From an uncultured Lachnospiraceae bacterium (GTDB lineage: Bacteria > Bacillota > Clostridia > Lachnospirales > Lachnospiraceae), in NCBI GenBank assembly GCA_947589055.1, contig CANPZL010000006.1, positions 19,895 to 83,894 of the forward strand: a stretch of 64,000 nt of DNA, read 5' to 3'. A program made the translations under genes and the position numbers. Under the pieces are notes generated by a model. The model searched no databases. It saw nothing but the letters and a program-made list of their open reading frames with translations, and had not been told where the DNA came from. Shown here piece after piece: positions 45,028 through 54,418 of the stretch (its first letter is position 1; every line of letters starts with the position of its first letter).

Positions 45028-46281
45028 ATGAGTGAAAAAATTGTAATTACAGGCATGGGAGCTGTAACTCCCATTGGAATCGGAACAGATGCCTATTGGA
45101 ACGGTCTCACAACCGGAGCGCATGGCATAACCAACATCCGGCGGTTTGATGCATCGGCCCTTCCGGTTCAGATCGCTGCCGAGGTAAAGGGCTTTGCGCC
45201 AACAGACTTTATTCCCAGAAAGACTGCAAAGGAAATGGATCTTTTTATGCAATATGGCTATGTTGCAGCCGATGAGGCGATGAAAGACGCCAGACTAAAC
45301 AGCGACGCTTCCACTCCTTCCGTATCACCGGAACGCATCGGCATAGTCGTAGGAACCGCATTCGCAGGCATTGCTACGATCGCCGATACCCAAAACGGTA
45401 TCAGCACCGGTTTACATTCAAAGGTCAGCCCCCGATTCGTACCGAAAATCATCGGGAATATCGCTGCTGCCCAACTTGCTATCCTAAAGGGCCTCCGTGG
45501 TCCCAGTCTTACGGTCAGCACTGCCTGTTCCTCCGGAGCCGATGCCATATCTACCGGAATCATGCTGTTAAACAGTGGGGAAGCAGATGTCTTGCTATGT
45601 GTCGGCGCAGAAGCCGCCACTTCTCCTTTGACTATCCTGGGACTTGCTTCCGCCCATGCCCTTTCTACCCGAAATGATTCCCCGCAAACCGCCAGCCGGC
45701 CTTTTGATGCGAGCCGGGACGGATTTGTCATGGGAGAAGGGGGAGGCTGTATCGTCATTGAAACGGAACAGCATGCCAAGAAAAGAGGCGTTCCGATCCA
45801 TGCTTCTATCATCGGCTGGGCAAACAGCACGGACGGGTATCATGTCACGTCTCCACATCCGGATGGTATCGGTGCCATATTCTGCATGCAGCGTTGTCTG
45901 GAAAAGGCAGGTATCCGGCCTGAGGATGTCGATTACATAAATGCACACGGTACTTCCACTCCAAAAGGAGACATCATAGAAACCCTTGCCATTCATAAGC
46001 TGTTTGGCGAGCATTCCGCCAACCTTTTAGTAAGCTCTACCAAAGGATCCACCGGTCATATGATGGGTGCCGGCGGAATCACAGAGGTCATTGCCTGTGT
46101 CAAGGCAATTCAAACCGGCATTTTGCCGCCCACCTTAAACTTGGAACAACCGGACCCGGAATGTAATCTGGATTATATTCCGAATCATGCCAGAATGCGA
46201 ACAATAGAGGTTGCCATGTCCAATGCTTTTGGATTCGGCGGCCAAAATTCCAGTATCCTGTTACAACGTTATTCCGCATAA
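45028..46281 (+). CDS. Second beta-ketoacyl-ACP synthase II (FabF paralog)
   Basis: This 417-residue condensing enzyme is a KAS II-type protein. The triad is complete: Cys in STACSSGADAIS (~170), His in NAHGTSTPKGD (~310) and His in GSTGHMMGAGG (~345). NAFGFGGQNSSILL ends the fold. It diverges clearly from the operon fabF. AAGGAG precedes the start. It follows the acyl-CoA synthetase by 108 bp with a hairpin between, so it may be partly coupled. A role in special acyl chains, chain length or temperature adaptation is possible. A polyketide-type synthase is the alternative, but no other PKS gene is present. Confidence 0.92.
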   Translation: MSEKIVITGMGAVTPIGIGTDAYWNGLTTGAHGITNIRRFDASALPVQIAAEVKGFAPTDFIPRKTAKEMDLFMQYGYVAADEAMKDARLNSDASTPSVSPERIGIVVGTAFAGIATIADTQNGISTGLHSKVSPRFVPKIIGNIAAAQLAILKGLRGPSLTVSTACSSGADAISTGIMLLNSGEADVLLCVGAEAATSPLTILGLASAHALSTRNDSPQTASRPFDASRDGFVMGEGGGCIVIETEQHAKKRGVPIHASIIGWANSTDGYHVTSPHPDGIGAIFCMQRCLEKAGIRPEDVDYINAHGTSTPKGDIIETLAIHKLFGEHSANLLVSSTKGSTGHMMGAGGITEVIACVKAIQTGILPPTLNLEQPDPECNLDYIPNHARMRTIEVAMSNAFGFGGQNSSILLQRYSA

Positions 46282-46325
46282 AAAAAGGAACCTATGCAGA
46301 CAAATGCAGCATAGGTTCCTTTTTT
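46281..46325. terminator. Bidirectional terminator between convergent fabF paralog and MBL gene
   Basis: A 17-bp near-perfect stem, arms 46281-46297 and 46309-46325, is flanked by A and T runs. It serves both convergent genes. Confidence 0.85.
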
Positions 46326-47054
46326 TCATTCAACCGTAAATTCCTGTCCTTCGTATGTAATTTGAATCAGTTTGCTTTCATATTCCGGAAACCGTTCTAT
46401 AAAGGATTCCACCACGCCATAATCTCCCCACATATGCATCGGCACTGTACACTTTGTATCCGTATATTCCAAAAACAAACGCATCCCATCAAACGCATGG
46501 CCTTCCAATCTTGGATCTAAGGGAACAAATGCAAGATCGATTGAATATTCTCTTAACTTTTCCAACTCCATACGATAGGTTCTTTCCATATTTTCATGGG
46601 TCTGCCTGCTTTCTCCCTCCCAGTACCAGAGATTCAAGTCACCGGCATGATACAAAATCCGGTTTTCGTATTCCAGCAAAAAGGCTACGCCTGCATCCGT
46701 TGACTTTAACGTCGTAACCGTTAATAACGTATGATTCCAAAGCGGAAGCATGGTTTTTGTATCTTTTCGTAAACTCTTTATATGCTCGCCCAGATTTATC
46801 CCCTTTGCCTCCTGCTCGGCAATCAACCGCTTAACAGGAATATCCTTTGCCAAAACATACTGTGTGCCGGGATATTGGGATAACAGCTGATAGATTTCCC
46901 GATTATAATGGTCTCTGTGACTGTGGCTGACAAATACGACCAACGGTTTTTCTTTTGGCAGTTCCGGAATTGCTCCCGTATAATAATCAAATAAAAAACA
47001 GGCATTTTTCATCTCTACCAGAAACCCGCTGTGTGCTAAATATGTAACCTTCAT
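46326..47054 (-). CDS. Metallo-beta-lactamase-fold hydrolase
   Basis: This 242-residue cytoplasmic protein of the MBL superfamily starts MKVTYLAHSGFLVEMKN. The metal motif is SHSHRDHYN (HxHxDH, ~57), with later ligands in YHAGDLNLWYWE (~146) and PMHMWGDYG near the C-terminus. It resembles UlaG-like or general MBL hydrolases of unknown substrate. The ATG at 47054 is preferred over 47156: AAGGAG precedes it and the longer form runs into the protease gene. It lies 13 bp after the truncated subtilase, so it was probably cotranscribed and may have lost its promoter through the insertion. Confidence 0.88.
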   Translation of the reverse strand: MKVTYLAHSGFLVEMKNACFLFDYYTGAIPELPKEKPLVVFVSHSHRDHYNREIYQLLSQYPGTQYVLAKDIPVKRLIAEQEAKGINLGEHIKSLRKDTKTMLPLWNHTLLTVTTLKSTDAGVAFLLEYENRILYHAGDLNLWYWEGESRQTHENMERTYRMELEKLREYSIDLAFVPLDPRLEGHAFDGMRLFLEYTDTKCTVPMHMWGDYGVVESFIERFPEYESKLIQITYEGQEFTVE

Positions 47055-47067
47055 TCTTTTTTTCTCC

Positions 47068-48432
47068 TTACGGTATGCTGTCTGCAACACATAATGCTCC
47101 GTATCCGATCTGAGGATTCGGATACTCCATAAATCCCGGAAGAGGTCTGGCACCACGCCGCAGGTATGCCTTTACCTTCTCTCCATAAAGAAAAGGATCG
47201 TTACCCTGTAAGATTCCCCATTCCATCAATAAAGCCGCCCCACCCGTAACAAAGGGAGCTGCCATCGACGTTCCGCTTCTGGTGCTGTATCCGCCGCCCG
47301 GTGCTGAAGAAGTAATCGCAACTCCCGGTGCAGTTATATCCGGTTTTTGCACTCCGATCTCCCCTCCACGTCCGGAAAAAGCAGCATAACTGTCTGTCCG
47401 GGAATCGTATGCGCCTACCGTAATGGCTCTTTGCGCTGCTGATGGAATCGTCAGCGTCGTCAATACTCTCGGCTGTAAAAACTCTGTCCCAGCATTGGTC
47501 GCACCTGCCACCGGAAGCCAAAGCTGATAACTGCCGGTACGGATCACCTTCGGATATATAAACAGCGTCCAGATCCCTTCTTCAATATACTGCCGCACAG
47601 GTATCAATGCAATATAAATCTCCTGACTGATGCTGTATGGAGTCGGCTCCCCATATAAAACGGAGATACTGGTGATCCCTGCTGTCACTGTCTGTTTTAC
47701 CTGTAATTCGCTTATCGGTCCTACCATGATTCCGGAGGGTGTGCGAAGTCCAATATCAAACTGGTCTCCATAGGATTTCCAGATCTGCAGATTCATACCG
47801 GCTTCATAAGGGGCTACCAGAAACTCAATTTCCCGTGGCATGCTTTGTCGGCTGCCAGTTTCCAGAAGGCCGCCGGTATGTCGTCCGGTATTTCCTTCAT
47901 TACCGGAACCGACCACAATCACTGTTCTTCCCAGATTCGCTATATCATCCATGTACCGCTCTAAGAGACTGTTTCCTTCATGATCACCGTAATTATTTCC
48001 GAAGCTTAAATTTATCGCCAGCGGTCTCTGCTTTTCCAGACCATACCGCATGACCCAGTCAATCCCCTGCATCAGTTCCGACGTCCGGGGAAAGGAACGG
48101 GCAGAACCGGGTGCCAGTTTTACCACCAGCAGATCCGCCTCCGGTGCCACACCGATATACTGACCGCCCGATCCCCGCCCGTTTCCCGCCGCTATCCCTG
48201 CCACATGCGTTCCATGTCCGGATAAATCTACCTCCGGCACGATTTCCAGCCTTCGGGGAACACTGTCCGCTTCCAATGCCCGGTTAATATCCTCGGAAGT
48301 AAAGACCGTTCCTATATTATAGTTTGCCGGAGGATTCCCCGGTATCGACTGATCCCAAAGCTGTAAAATCCGGGTGCTTCCATCTGCATTCCTAAAATCG
48401 GGATGGGCATAATCGATTCCCTCTCCTGTCAA
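47068..48432 (-). pseudogene. Subtilisin-like (S8) serine protease, N-terminally truncated at the element border
   Basis: The frame encodes 454 residues of an S8 protease beginning at GEGIDYAHPDFRN. The catalytic His is in GHGTHVAGIAAG, the oxyanion Asn in GSGNEGN and the Ser in RSGTSMAAPFVTGG, as in clostridial Csp/extracellular subtilases. The catalytic Asp motif (DSGID/DTGID) and any prodomain are missing. Upstream the frame runs on to a stop at 48505-48507 in a Lys-rich sequence with no family likeness. The TTG at 48432 is only a formal start. The missing ~100 residues probably lie beyond the far end of the inserted element. A local deletion is the alternative. Confidence 0.82.
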
Positions 48433-48565
48433 GTATCTGCGAACACTTTTTTGATTTTTTTCAAGTTTTTTTCCACTTTTATGTTCTAAATTGATACCTG
48501 CTGTTCAATCATTGCTTAAAAGTACAGGCCCTCATGTTAAATAACTGCAAAATCAAAAAACTTGG

Positions 48566-50092
48566 CTATGCCACACTTACCTGATTTTTCCAGAAAATTT
48601 CTATATGCTGTCCATCGTGGACCACGATTTTATCTATATAGCATTCTATCATTTCTTTTGATAGCTCTGCAAACCGGTTTCCGACACTTAAACTTTCCCT
48701 TTCACATACCATATTGTTATATACCGCTTCCATTTTCTGAACAATCTTATTCAGGTTCGCCAATTCATTCTCCATTGATTTTACCATTACCTGATCTGAA
48801 TGAAATCTGTCAGTCTTTCCACTGACATAATTTTGATAAGCCTCGAAATTCTGCTGCTTTATCTTTTCTATTTGTGCTAACAATAGATTTTTCTTTTCTT
48901 TCTGTTCTTTTATTTCCCTATCTAATCTGTGCACTTCTTCCATATGAAGCTTTTCCATTTTTCCGTCTGCCCGCATTTTATCCTGCATCATAAAGAGGAT
49001 ACATTGTTCCAAAAACATTGCATTTACCCTGTCAACACAATTTTTCATTGCATTTGAATAACGCTGATTGCAGGTAAAATATGGATTAAGCCCTGTACGA
49101 TAACACAGATTCTTTTTACAGCAGCCGCAAACCAGCTTTCCCGTAAGAGGATGCGTTATATTATGTTGAGGATTTCTTTTTAATCCACGTCCCTTTTGTA
49201 CCTTATCAAATGTCTCCCTGTCAATAATCGGCTCATGGTGATTGTAACTGATCATCCATTCTTCACGAGGATTTAAGTGATTCTTTCCACCAACAAAATC
49301 TTTCGTGTATTTCTTCTGCACAATGTTACCGATGTATATCTCATTCCTTAATATCTGGCATATTGTGCTGCTATTCCATACGAACCGGTTTCCTTTGGGA
49401 ATTTTGCTGGTTTTCCCTTTTTCAATTTTAAATTCAATGGGTGTCTTAACATGATTCTCATTAAAAAGTCTGGCTATCTCTACCGAAGTATATCCTTCCA
49501 CAGTTAATGAGAAAATCTGTTTGACAATCTCTGCTTCATCCTCGACAATCAGCAATGCATGTCTGTCCTTTGGATCTTTTTCATACCCAAATGGACTGTT
49601 TCCACTTACATATTGTCCCTGTTCCTTCCGAATGGCAAGAGAAGAACGCACCTTCTCCGATAAATCTTTGCTGTAAAGGTCATAAACCAGATTCTTAAAG
49701 TTTATATCTATATCTGCAATACTTCCCTGATAATTATTACTGTCATAATTATCATTTATGGAAATGAAACGGACACCCATAAATGGAAATATCTGTTCCA
49801 GATAAAAACCGAGCTCAATATAATCTCTTGCAAATCTTGAAAAATCCTTTACAATGATGCAGTTAATCTCATTATTTCTTATACACTCAAGCATATCCTG
49901 CATACCCGGACGCTCAAAATTCGTTCCGGTATATCCATCATCACAGAACTCATGAAGATCATAATCCGTAAAATTATCTGCAGCATATCTTCGCAACAAA
50001 ATTCGCTGCATTGCAATACTGTTGCTTTCTTCCCTGCATCTGTCATCTTCCTTGGATAACCGGATATATATGGCAACCTGATACCTGTTCAT
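48566..50092 (-). CDS. Large serine recombinase 1 (element-border proximal)
   Basis: This 508-residue site-specific recombinase has a resolvase-type catalytic domain at ~1-150, with the nucleophile Ser in AIYIRLSKEDD and VKDFSRFARDYIELG. The recombinase domain is at ~160-310. A Cys-rich zinc ribbon follows (CGCCKKNLCYRTG...YFTCNQRYSNAMKNCV), then a coiled coil at ~380-450. The ATG at 50092 has GGAGGG and lies 1 nt after the next recombinase's stop, so 50140 is not needed. It is the gene nearest the disrupted protease and a candidate integrase. Confidence 0.92.
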   Translation of the reverse strand: MNRYQVAIYIRLSKEDDRCREESNSIAMQRILLRRYAADNFTDYDLHEFCDDGYTGTNFERPGMQDMLECIRNNEINCIIVKDFSRFARDYIELGFYLEQIFPFMGVRFISINDNYDSNNYQGSIADIDINFKNLVYDLYSKDLSEKVRSSLAIRKEQGQYVSGNSPFGYEKDPKDRHALLIVEDEAEIVKQIFSLTVEGYTSVEIARLFNENHVKTPIEFKIEKGKTSKIPKGNRFVWNSSTICQILRNEIYIGNIVQKKYTKDFVGGKNHLNPREEWMISYNHHEPIIDRETFDKVQKGRGLKRNPQHNITHPLTGKLVCGCCKKNLCYRTGLNPYFTCNQRYSNAMKNCVDRVNAMFLEQCILFMMQDKMRADGKMEKLHMEEVHRLDREIKEQKEKKNLLLAQIEKIKQQNFEAYQNYVSGKTDRFHSDQVMVKSMENELANLNKIVQKMEAVYNNMVCERESLSVGNRFAELSKEMIECYIDKIVVHDGQHIEIFWKNQVSVA

Positions 50093-50093
50093 C

Positions 50094-51773
50094 TTAAATC
50101 CCCTCCTTCCCTGACATGATCTCACTTCTTTTGAAGGCAAAAATTACTTTTACACGATAATCCGGATAAACCTCTATTCTGCGAATCAATGTCCGGATCA
50201 CTTCTGCTGTCAGCTCTGTCTTTTCATTTCCCTTTACCAAAGTCCGTAAAAAGTGATTTTTCTGAATCGCCTCATAATCTATCGTTCTAAGCTTTTCTGC
50301 AATGTCTGCACGTTTCTTTTCTAATGCAGCCCTATTTTTGCTATTATCTTCTTTCGCCTGTATAAAAGTTTCTTCATCTACTTCACCCATACGATACTTT
50401 AAATATTGTTCGCTTCCAAGTTTCGTGATATTTTCAATCTTTTTTTCAAGATCAAGCTGTTGCCTGTTCCATTCATCTTTTATCCGTTTTACTTCTCTGT
50501 TATTGCTTTCTACAAGCTCCTTGGGTCGCATTGCAGATAAAGAAAATTCCTGCCGGATTGCTGCCTTTACAATATCAGTAAGGGATTTCAAGGTTATGCT
50601 TTTCGTGACACACTTATCCCCATCAATGCGGTCAGCCTTTGGGCAATTATAGCTGTAGGTTCTCACCCTGTCATTAGAACTGAATTGTTTTATAGCAGTT
50701 ATTCTTCTCATTTTAGATCCACAGTCGCCACAATAAAGAACATCTGCAAATATATCTTCATCCAACGGAACTTTTTTGGAATATCCGTTTTTATTGCAAT
50801 ATACAGATGATTTTTCAAATTTCCCGGCTGCTTCAAAGAACACATCCTCGCTGATGATTGCCTCATGGGTATGTTCTTTTACAGACCAGTCCCCGGAATC
50901 AATATCATGTCTGTTACGCATCCTATAGTCTTTTCCGCAGGTCCGTCCCTGAACGAGACAGCCCATGTAGACCGGATTTGTCAGGATTAGTTTAACTGTC
51001 CCCTTCGACCATTGTGTCAGTTTATCTTTTTCCTGGTAGTAAATATTCCCTGTTTTATGATACTCTGTAGGTCTTACAATTTTCTTATCGTAGAGCCATT
51101 GGATAATCTCTTTCATGTTCTTACCGGAAAGAAACAGTTCATATATCTTTTTTACAATATCCGAGGTTGTTTCCTCAATGATAAGACACTTTTTATTGCG
51201 AATCCACTCTGCCCTGTATCCGTACGGAGGTACACCGCCTGTATAACTGCCTTGCTCCCACTTCTCCTTTCTACTGGACTTAACCTTTATGGTAATATCC
51301 TTTGCATACATTTCATTTACAAGGTTTTTCAGATTTACACCCCAAGACTCATTCTGACCGGATATATTCATACTGTCAAAATGATCCGTAACAGCAATGA
51401 AACGAACACCCATAAATGGAAATATCTTCTCAATATAGTTTCCGGTTTCAATATGATTTCTGCCAAACCGGGACAAATCCTTTACAATAATACAGTCAAT
51501 CCTTCGCATCCGCACATCTCGCATCATGCGTTCAAAGCCTTCTCTTTTAAAATTGGTTCCCGTTTTTCCCATATCTGTATAGCAATCGAATATCGTCATA
51601 TCATTCTGTCGCTTGATAAATGTTTTTACAATCTCTATCTGTGTTTCAATGGATTCATTTTTTCGTTCGTCTCCCTCCACAGAAAGTCTTGCATAAATAC
51701 CAACTGAATAATTTTTTTTCGGCATATTTGCTGCCACACCGGCAGTTGCCTGCTTTTTAGAGGTTCTTGCCAT
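50094..51773 (-). CDS. Large serine recombinase 2
   Basis: This 559-residue protein has the catalytic Ser in GIYARLSVEGDE (~26), then KDLSRFGRNHIETGNYIEK. The recombinase domain, zinc ribbon (ADVLYCGDCGSKMRR, with a second Cys pair later) and a long coiled coil at ~400-480 follow. It has a short Lys-rich N-terminal leader. It abuts recombinase 3 (0-1 nt) and recombinase 1. The three probably act as a set or on different sites; which one integrates and which excises is unknown. Confidence 0.92.
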   Translation of the reverse strand: MARTSKKQATAGVAANMPKKNYSVGIYARLSVEGDERKNESIETQIEIVKTFIKRQNDMTIFDCYTDMGKTGTNFKREGFERMMRDVRMRRIDCIIVKDLSRFGRNHIETGNYIEKIFPFMGVRFIAVTDHFDSMNISGQNESWGVNLKNLVNEMYAKDITIKVKSSRKEKWEQGSYTGGVPPYGYRAEWIRNKKCLIIEETTSDIVKKIYELFLSGKNMKEIIQWLYDKKIVRPTEYHKTGNIYYQEKDKLTQWSKGTVKLILTNPVYMGCLVQGRTCGKDYRMRNRHDIDSGDWSVKEHTHEAIISEDVFFEAAGKFEKSSVYCNKNGYSKKVPLDEDIFADVLYCGDCGSKMRRITAIKQFSSNDRVRTYSYNCPKADRIDGDKCVTKSITLKSLTDIVKAAIRQEFSLSAMRPKELVESNNREVKRIKDEWNRQQLDLEKKIENITKLGSEQYLKYRMGEVDEETFIQAKEDNSKNRAALEKKRADIAEKLRTIDYEAIQKNHFLRTLVKGNEKTELTAEVIRTLIRRIEVYPDYRVKVIFAFKRSEIMSGKEGI

Positions 51774-53429
51774 TTATACCGCCTCTCCTCTAAGCTGTTT
51801 ATTTGTCTTGACATAATCCGCAAGCATAATCACTTTGGAAAACAACTCCTTATATCTCATTTCCAAATATACACGCTTATCCTCATACACAAGAATACGT
51901 TTTACGAAAGTAACAAGTGTAATCCTGTCAAGCTCTGTGATCTGCATTACCGTTTTCATCCGTTCCAGATTCATTCCTGCCGTAACTCCAGACTGAAAGA
52001 GCTTCTTTATCGTTTCTTCCTGATGACTGACTGCCTGCTTAAGCTCCTGATAACGCTTCTCATAAATTTCTCTAAAATTCTTAAAATCCTCCTCTGTAAT
52101 GATTTTCTTCTTTAAGTCCTCATATAAGCCCGCCCTGAGCGTCAGATACTTATCCTGCTCACTATGCAGTCTTTCGATTTCCTTATCGAAAGCCACTACT
52201 TCCTCAAAGTTAATTTCCATCTGCTCAATCGATCTTATTACCCTGCTTTTATCAAGAAACAATGATACCTGCTGTCTCAGACCTGACAACACAAGATTAT
52301 TCAGATCATCCTCAGAAATCGTATGTCTGGTACACGTTCCGCCCTTATTTTTTGTGGAACAGATAAAAAAGACCGTTTCCTTACCCTTGTATCGGTTTAC
52401 CCTGCGTATCATTGGTTCCATGCAGTCACCACAAAACAACAATCCTGCATAGATGTGTGCCTTTTTCTCTCCACTTCCTGCACGGGTATCTATCTTTAGC
52501 AAATCCTGCACAATCGCATAATCTTCCTTTGAAACAATCGCTTCGTGTGCATCCTGTACTCTCGTCCATTCTTCCTCCGGCTTTCTGACTGATTTCTTTA
52601 CTTTATAATTCACTTTTTCTTCTTTGCCCTGCACTAATGTTCCGGTATAATTCTCATTTGTCAGAATCCTCTTTACCGCAACTGCTGACCATTTTGCTTT
52701 TACTCCAGTCACAAAACCAGTCTGAAATTTCTCCCCCTGTATCTTTTTATATTCCATTGGGGAAAGAATCCCAAGTCCATCCAGCAATTTGGCAATGGCA
52801 AGGTTACTGTAGCCTTCCATCTTCCATGCAAATATCTTCCGTACAATGTCCGCAGCATAATCATCCGGCACAAGCAGATTTCGGTTATCATCACTTTTCT
52901 TATATCCGTAAGCAGCAAATGCACCAACAAAGTCCCCATTTTCCCTTTTGACTTTCAGATGGCTTCTTACTTTTCCGGATATGTCTCTGGAATAAGAATC
53001 ATTGACAAAATTCTTTACCGGAACTACCAATGATGTCTCATTGTAATCTGCTGTCAAAGAATCAAAGTGGTCTGTTAATGCAATAAAACGTACAGAAAAA
53101 GCCGGAAAGGTCTTTTGAATTAACCGCCCGGCTTCAATATAATCTCGTCCTAATCTGGATAAATCTTTTACAATTACACAGTCTACATTACCAGCTTCTA
53201 TATCCTGCATCATCCGCTTAAATTCCGGTCTGTCAAAGTTAGCACCTGAAAAACCGTCATCTACATATATATCGTAGATTTCCATGTTCTCCTGCTTTCT
53301 GATATATGAGCGGATCATGTCTCTTTGTGAGCTGATACTGTTGCTTTCTGTTTTGTTGCCATCAATATCCTCATCATCACGACTCAAACGGAGATAAATG
53401 GCTACATTATAAAACTCTTTTGCTTTCAT
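51774..53429 (-). CDS. Large serine recombinase 3
   Basis: This 551-residue protein has the catalytic Ser in AIYLRLSRDDEDID (~14), VKDLSRLGRDYIEAGRL (~95), the recombinase domain, a zinc ribbon (GLLFCGDCMEPMIRRV, then CSTKNKGGTC) and a coiled coil at ~410-470. It is the first gene of the recombinase operon. A structured 80-bp leader region (53472-53551) lies just upstream and may control it. Confidence 0.92.
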   Translation of the reverse strand: MKAKEFYNVAIYLRLSRDDEDIDGNKTESNSISSQRDMIRSYIRKQENMEIYDIYVDDGFSGANFDRPEFKRMMQDIEAGNVDCVIVKDLSRLGRDYIEAGRLIQKTFPAFSVRFIALTDHFDSLTADYNETSLVVPVKNFVNDSYSRDISGKVRSHLKVKRENGDFVGAFAAYGYKKSDDNRNLLVPDDYAADIVRKIFAWKMEGYSNLAIAKLLDGLGILSPMEYKKIQGEKFQTGFVTGVKAKWSAVAVKRILTNENYTGTLVQGKEEKVNYKVKKSVRKPEEEWTRVQDAHEAIVSKEDYAIVQDLLKIDTRAGSGEKKAHIYAGLLFCGDCMEPMIRRVNRYKGKETVFFICSTKNKGGTCTRHTISEDDLNNLVLSGLRQQVSLFLDKSRVIRSIEQMEINFEEVVAFDKEIERLHSEQDKYLTLRAGLYEDLKKKIITEEDFKNFREIYEKRYQELKQAVSHQEETIKKLFQSGVTAGMNLERMKTVMQITELDRITLVTFVKRILVYEDKRVYLEMRYKELFSKVIMLADYVKTNKQLRGEAV

Positions 53430-53471
53430 CTGCGTTCCTCCTGATTTAACAACTATTTATTCCGCGAATAT

Positions 53472-53551
53472 TGTTAGCAAAACCCGTCCTACGGGGTAAT
53501 GTAACCTAAAATCAGGATTCCCACTGAAATAATTCTGCTTTTAGGCTAACA
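53472..53551 (-). promoter_or_regulatory. Nested inverted-repeat leader upstream of the recombinase operon
   Basis: Outer arms TGTTAGC (53472-53478) and GCTAACA (53545-53551) enclose a hairpin, CCCGT-CCT-ACGGG (53483-53495), and a second pair, CCTAAAA (53505-53511) with TTTTAGG (53539-53545). The outer and inner right arms share one base. On the minus strand this would fold as a branched leader RNA, or serve as a DNA site for recombinase or regulator. The family is not recognised. Confidence 0.6.
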
Positions 53552-53586
53552 TAATTTCTTTGTCTGTAAAGAACTTTCAAATTTTA

Positions 53587-53859
53587 TCAGACCATAATCT
53601 GCGTTTTCCTTTTTGTCAGCAAAATCATTCGGTCATCAATTAAATCGTCTGTTTCGTCCATAAAGCCAATCTGCAAAATATATTCTCCCACATTGAGAGC
53701 ATATGGATTACCTGTCTGTTCCATGAACGATTTAATACGGCTTTCTACGCACTTCTCCGTATCAATCACAATATCCTCTGCATCAGCAAGTTCTTCTCTC
53801 TTTAAATCCATAATATTCATGGACTGCATACGTTTTAATTCTTCAATTGATAAATTCAT
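53587..53859 (-). CDS. DUF6870-like small protein of mobile elements
   Basis: This 90-residue acidic protein has the core DLKREELADAEDIVIDTEK then FMEQTGNPYALNVGEYILQI. This pattern (IDT...RIxxFMxQxxNPYxxxVGxxxVxIxF) matches the small DUF6870 family, which in my memory sits beside recombinases in Clostridial elements. No function is known. The ATG at 53859 has AAAGGA upstream and gives the conserved length; the longer frame from 53940 adds an unrelated basic leader. It precedes the recombinases by about 160 bp. Confidence 0.7.
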   Translation of the reverse strand: MNLSIEELKRMQSMNIMDLKREELADAEDIVIDTEKCVESRIKSFMEQTGNPYALNVGEYILQIGFMDETDDLIDDRMILLTKRKTQIMV

Positions 53860-54092
53860 GGCAAATCCTTTACACCTGCTCTTTCCTATTTTATTCTTCC
53901 AATAGATTGTCCTATAACGTGATCTCCTGTTTTTCTCCATTTAATCTTTGAAATAAAAGACATATCCAGTCCTTATGCCGGACAAGAATCAGGTGTATGC
54001 ATGTCCTATTCAATTGTAAGATGTAAAACTTTTTCAAGCCTGATATAATCATAGAATAAGTATTCGAATTCTTTTACGTCATAATTTGACAT

Positions 54093-54124
54093 AAAAAAAT
54101 CTAATACACCATCTTGATGTATCA
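54093..54124 (-). terminator. Rho-independent terminator after the small ORFs
   Basis: Arms 54102-54110 and 54116-54124 pair over 9 bp with two G-U and a 5-nt loop. Seven T follow on the minus strand. It ends minus-strand transcription coming from the XRE/small-ORF region, which separates that from the recombinases. Confidence 0.7.
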
Positions 54125-54155
54125 GACAATATATTTTTTTCTTGGTTTGATAAAA

Positions 54156-54335
54156 TCACTTTCTTAACAATGCTCTTTTTCTCATTCTCTCCTTCCAACA
54201 CCTTCCTCTTTTTCCAAAATGTTCTGCAATATAATTTCTGCGTTTTGCTGTTTCCATATGTTGTTGCGATACTCTTCGATTATATTTCCTATATTTTAAT
54301 TCTTCTATCCTATCTCCCCATTGTTTTTGTGTCAT
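54156..54335 (-). CDS. Possible small, very basic protein
   Basis: A 59-codon minus-strand frame begins MTQKQWGDRIEELK and continues YRKYNRRVSQQHMETAKRR, ending RKRALLRK. It is rich in Arg/Lys with a helical look, suggesting nucleic-acid binding. GGAG lies about 17 nt upstream, too far for a good site. The strong terminator 30 bp after its stop supports transcription through it. The frame stays open upstream without a start, so it could be the tail of a decayed gene. Low confidence. Confidence 0.3.
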   Translation of the reverse strand: MTQKQWGDRIEELKYRKYNRRVSQQHMETAKRRNYIAEHFGKRGRCWKERMRKRALLRK

Positions 54336-54418
54336 TTTGCATTGAACAAAAGCTCCTTTTATTACTTGCTGCTCTTGCTTTATTGCATTTCCTAATAAAT
54401 GAGATGTATAATGTAATC

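Noticed and set aside
47068..48432. Subtilase as an intact gene starting at TTG 48432
   Set aside because: It lacks the catalytic Asp and prodomain and has no ribosome binding site; treated as truncated.
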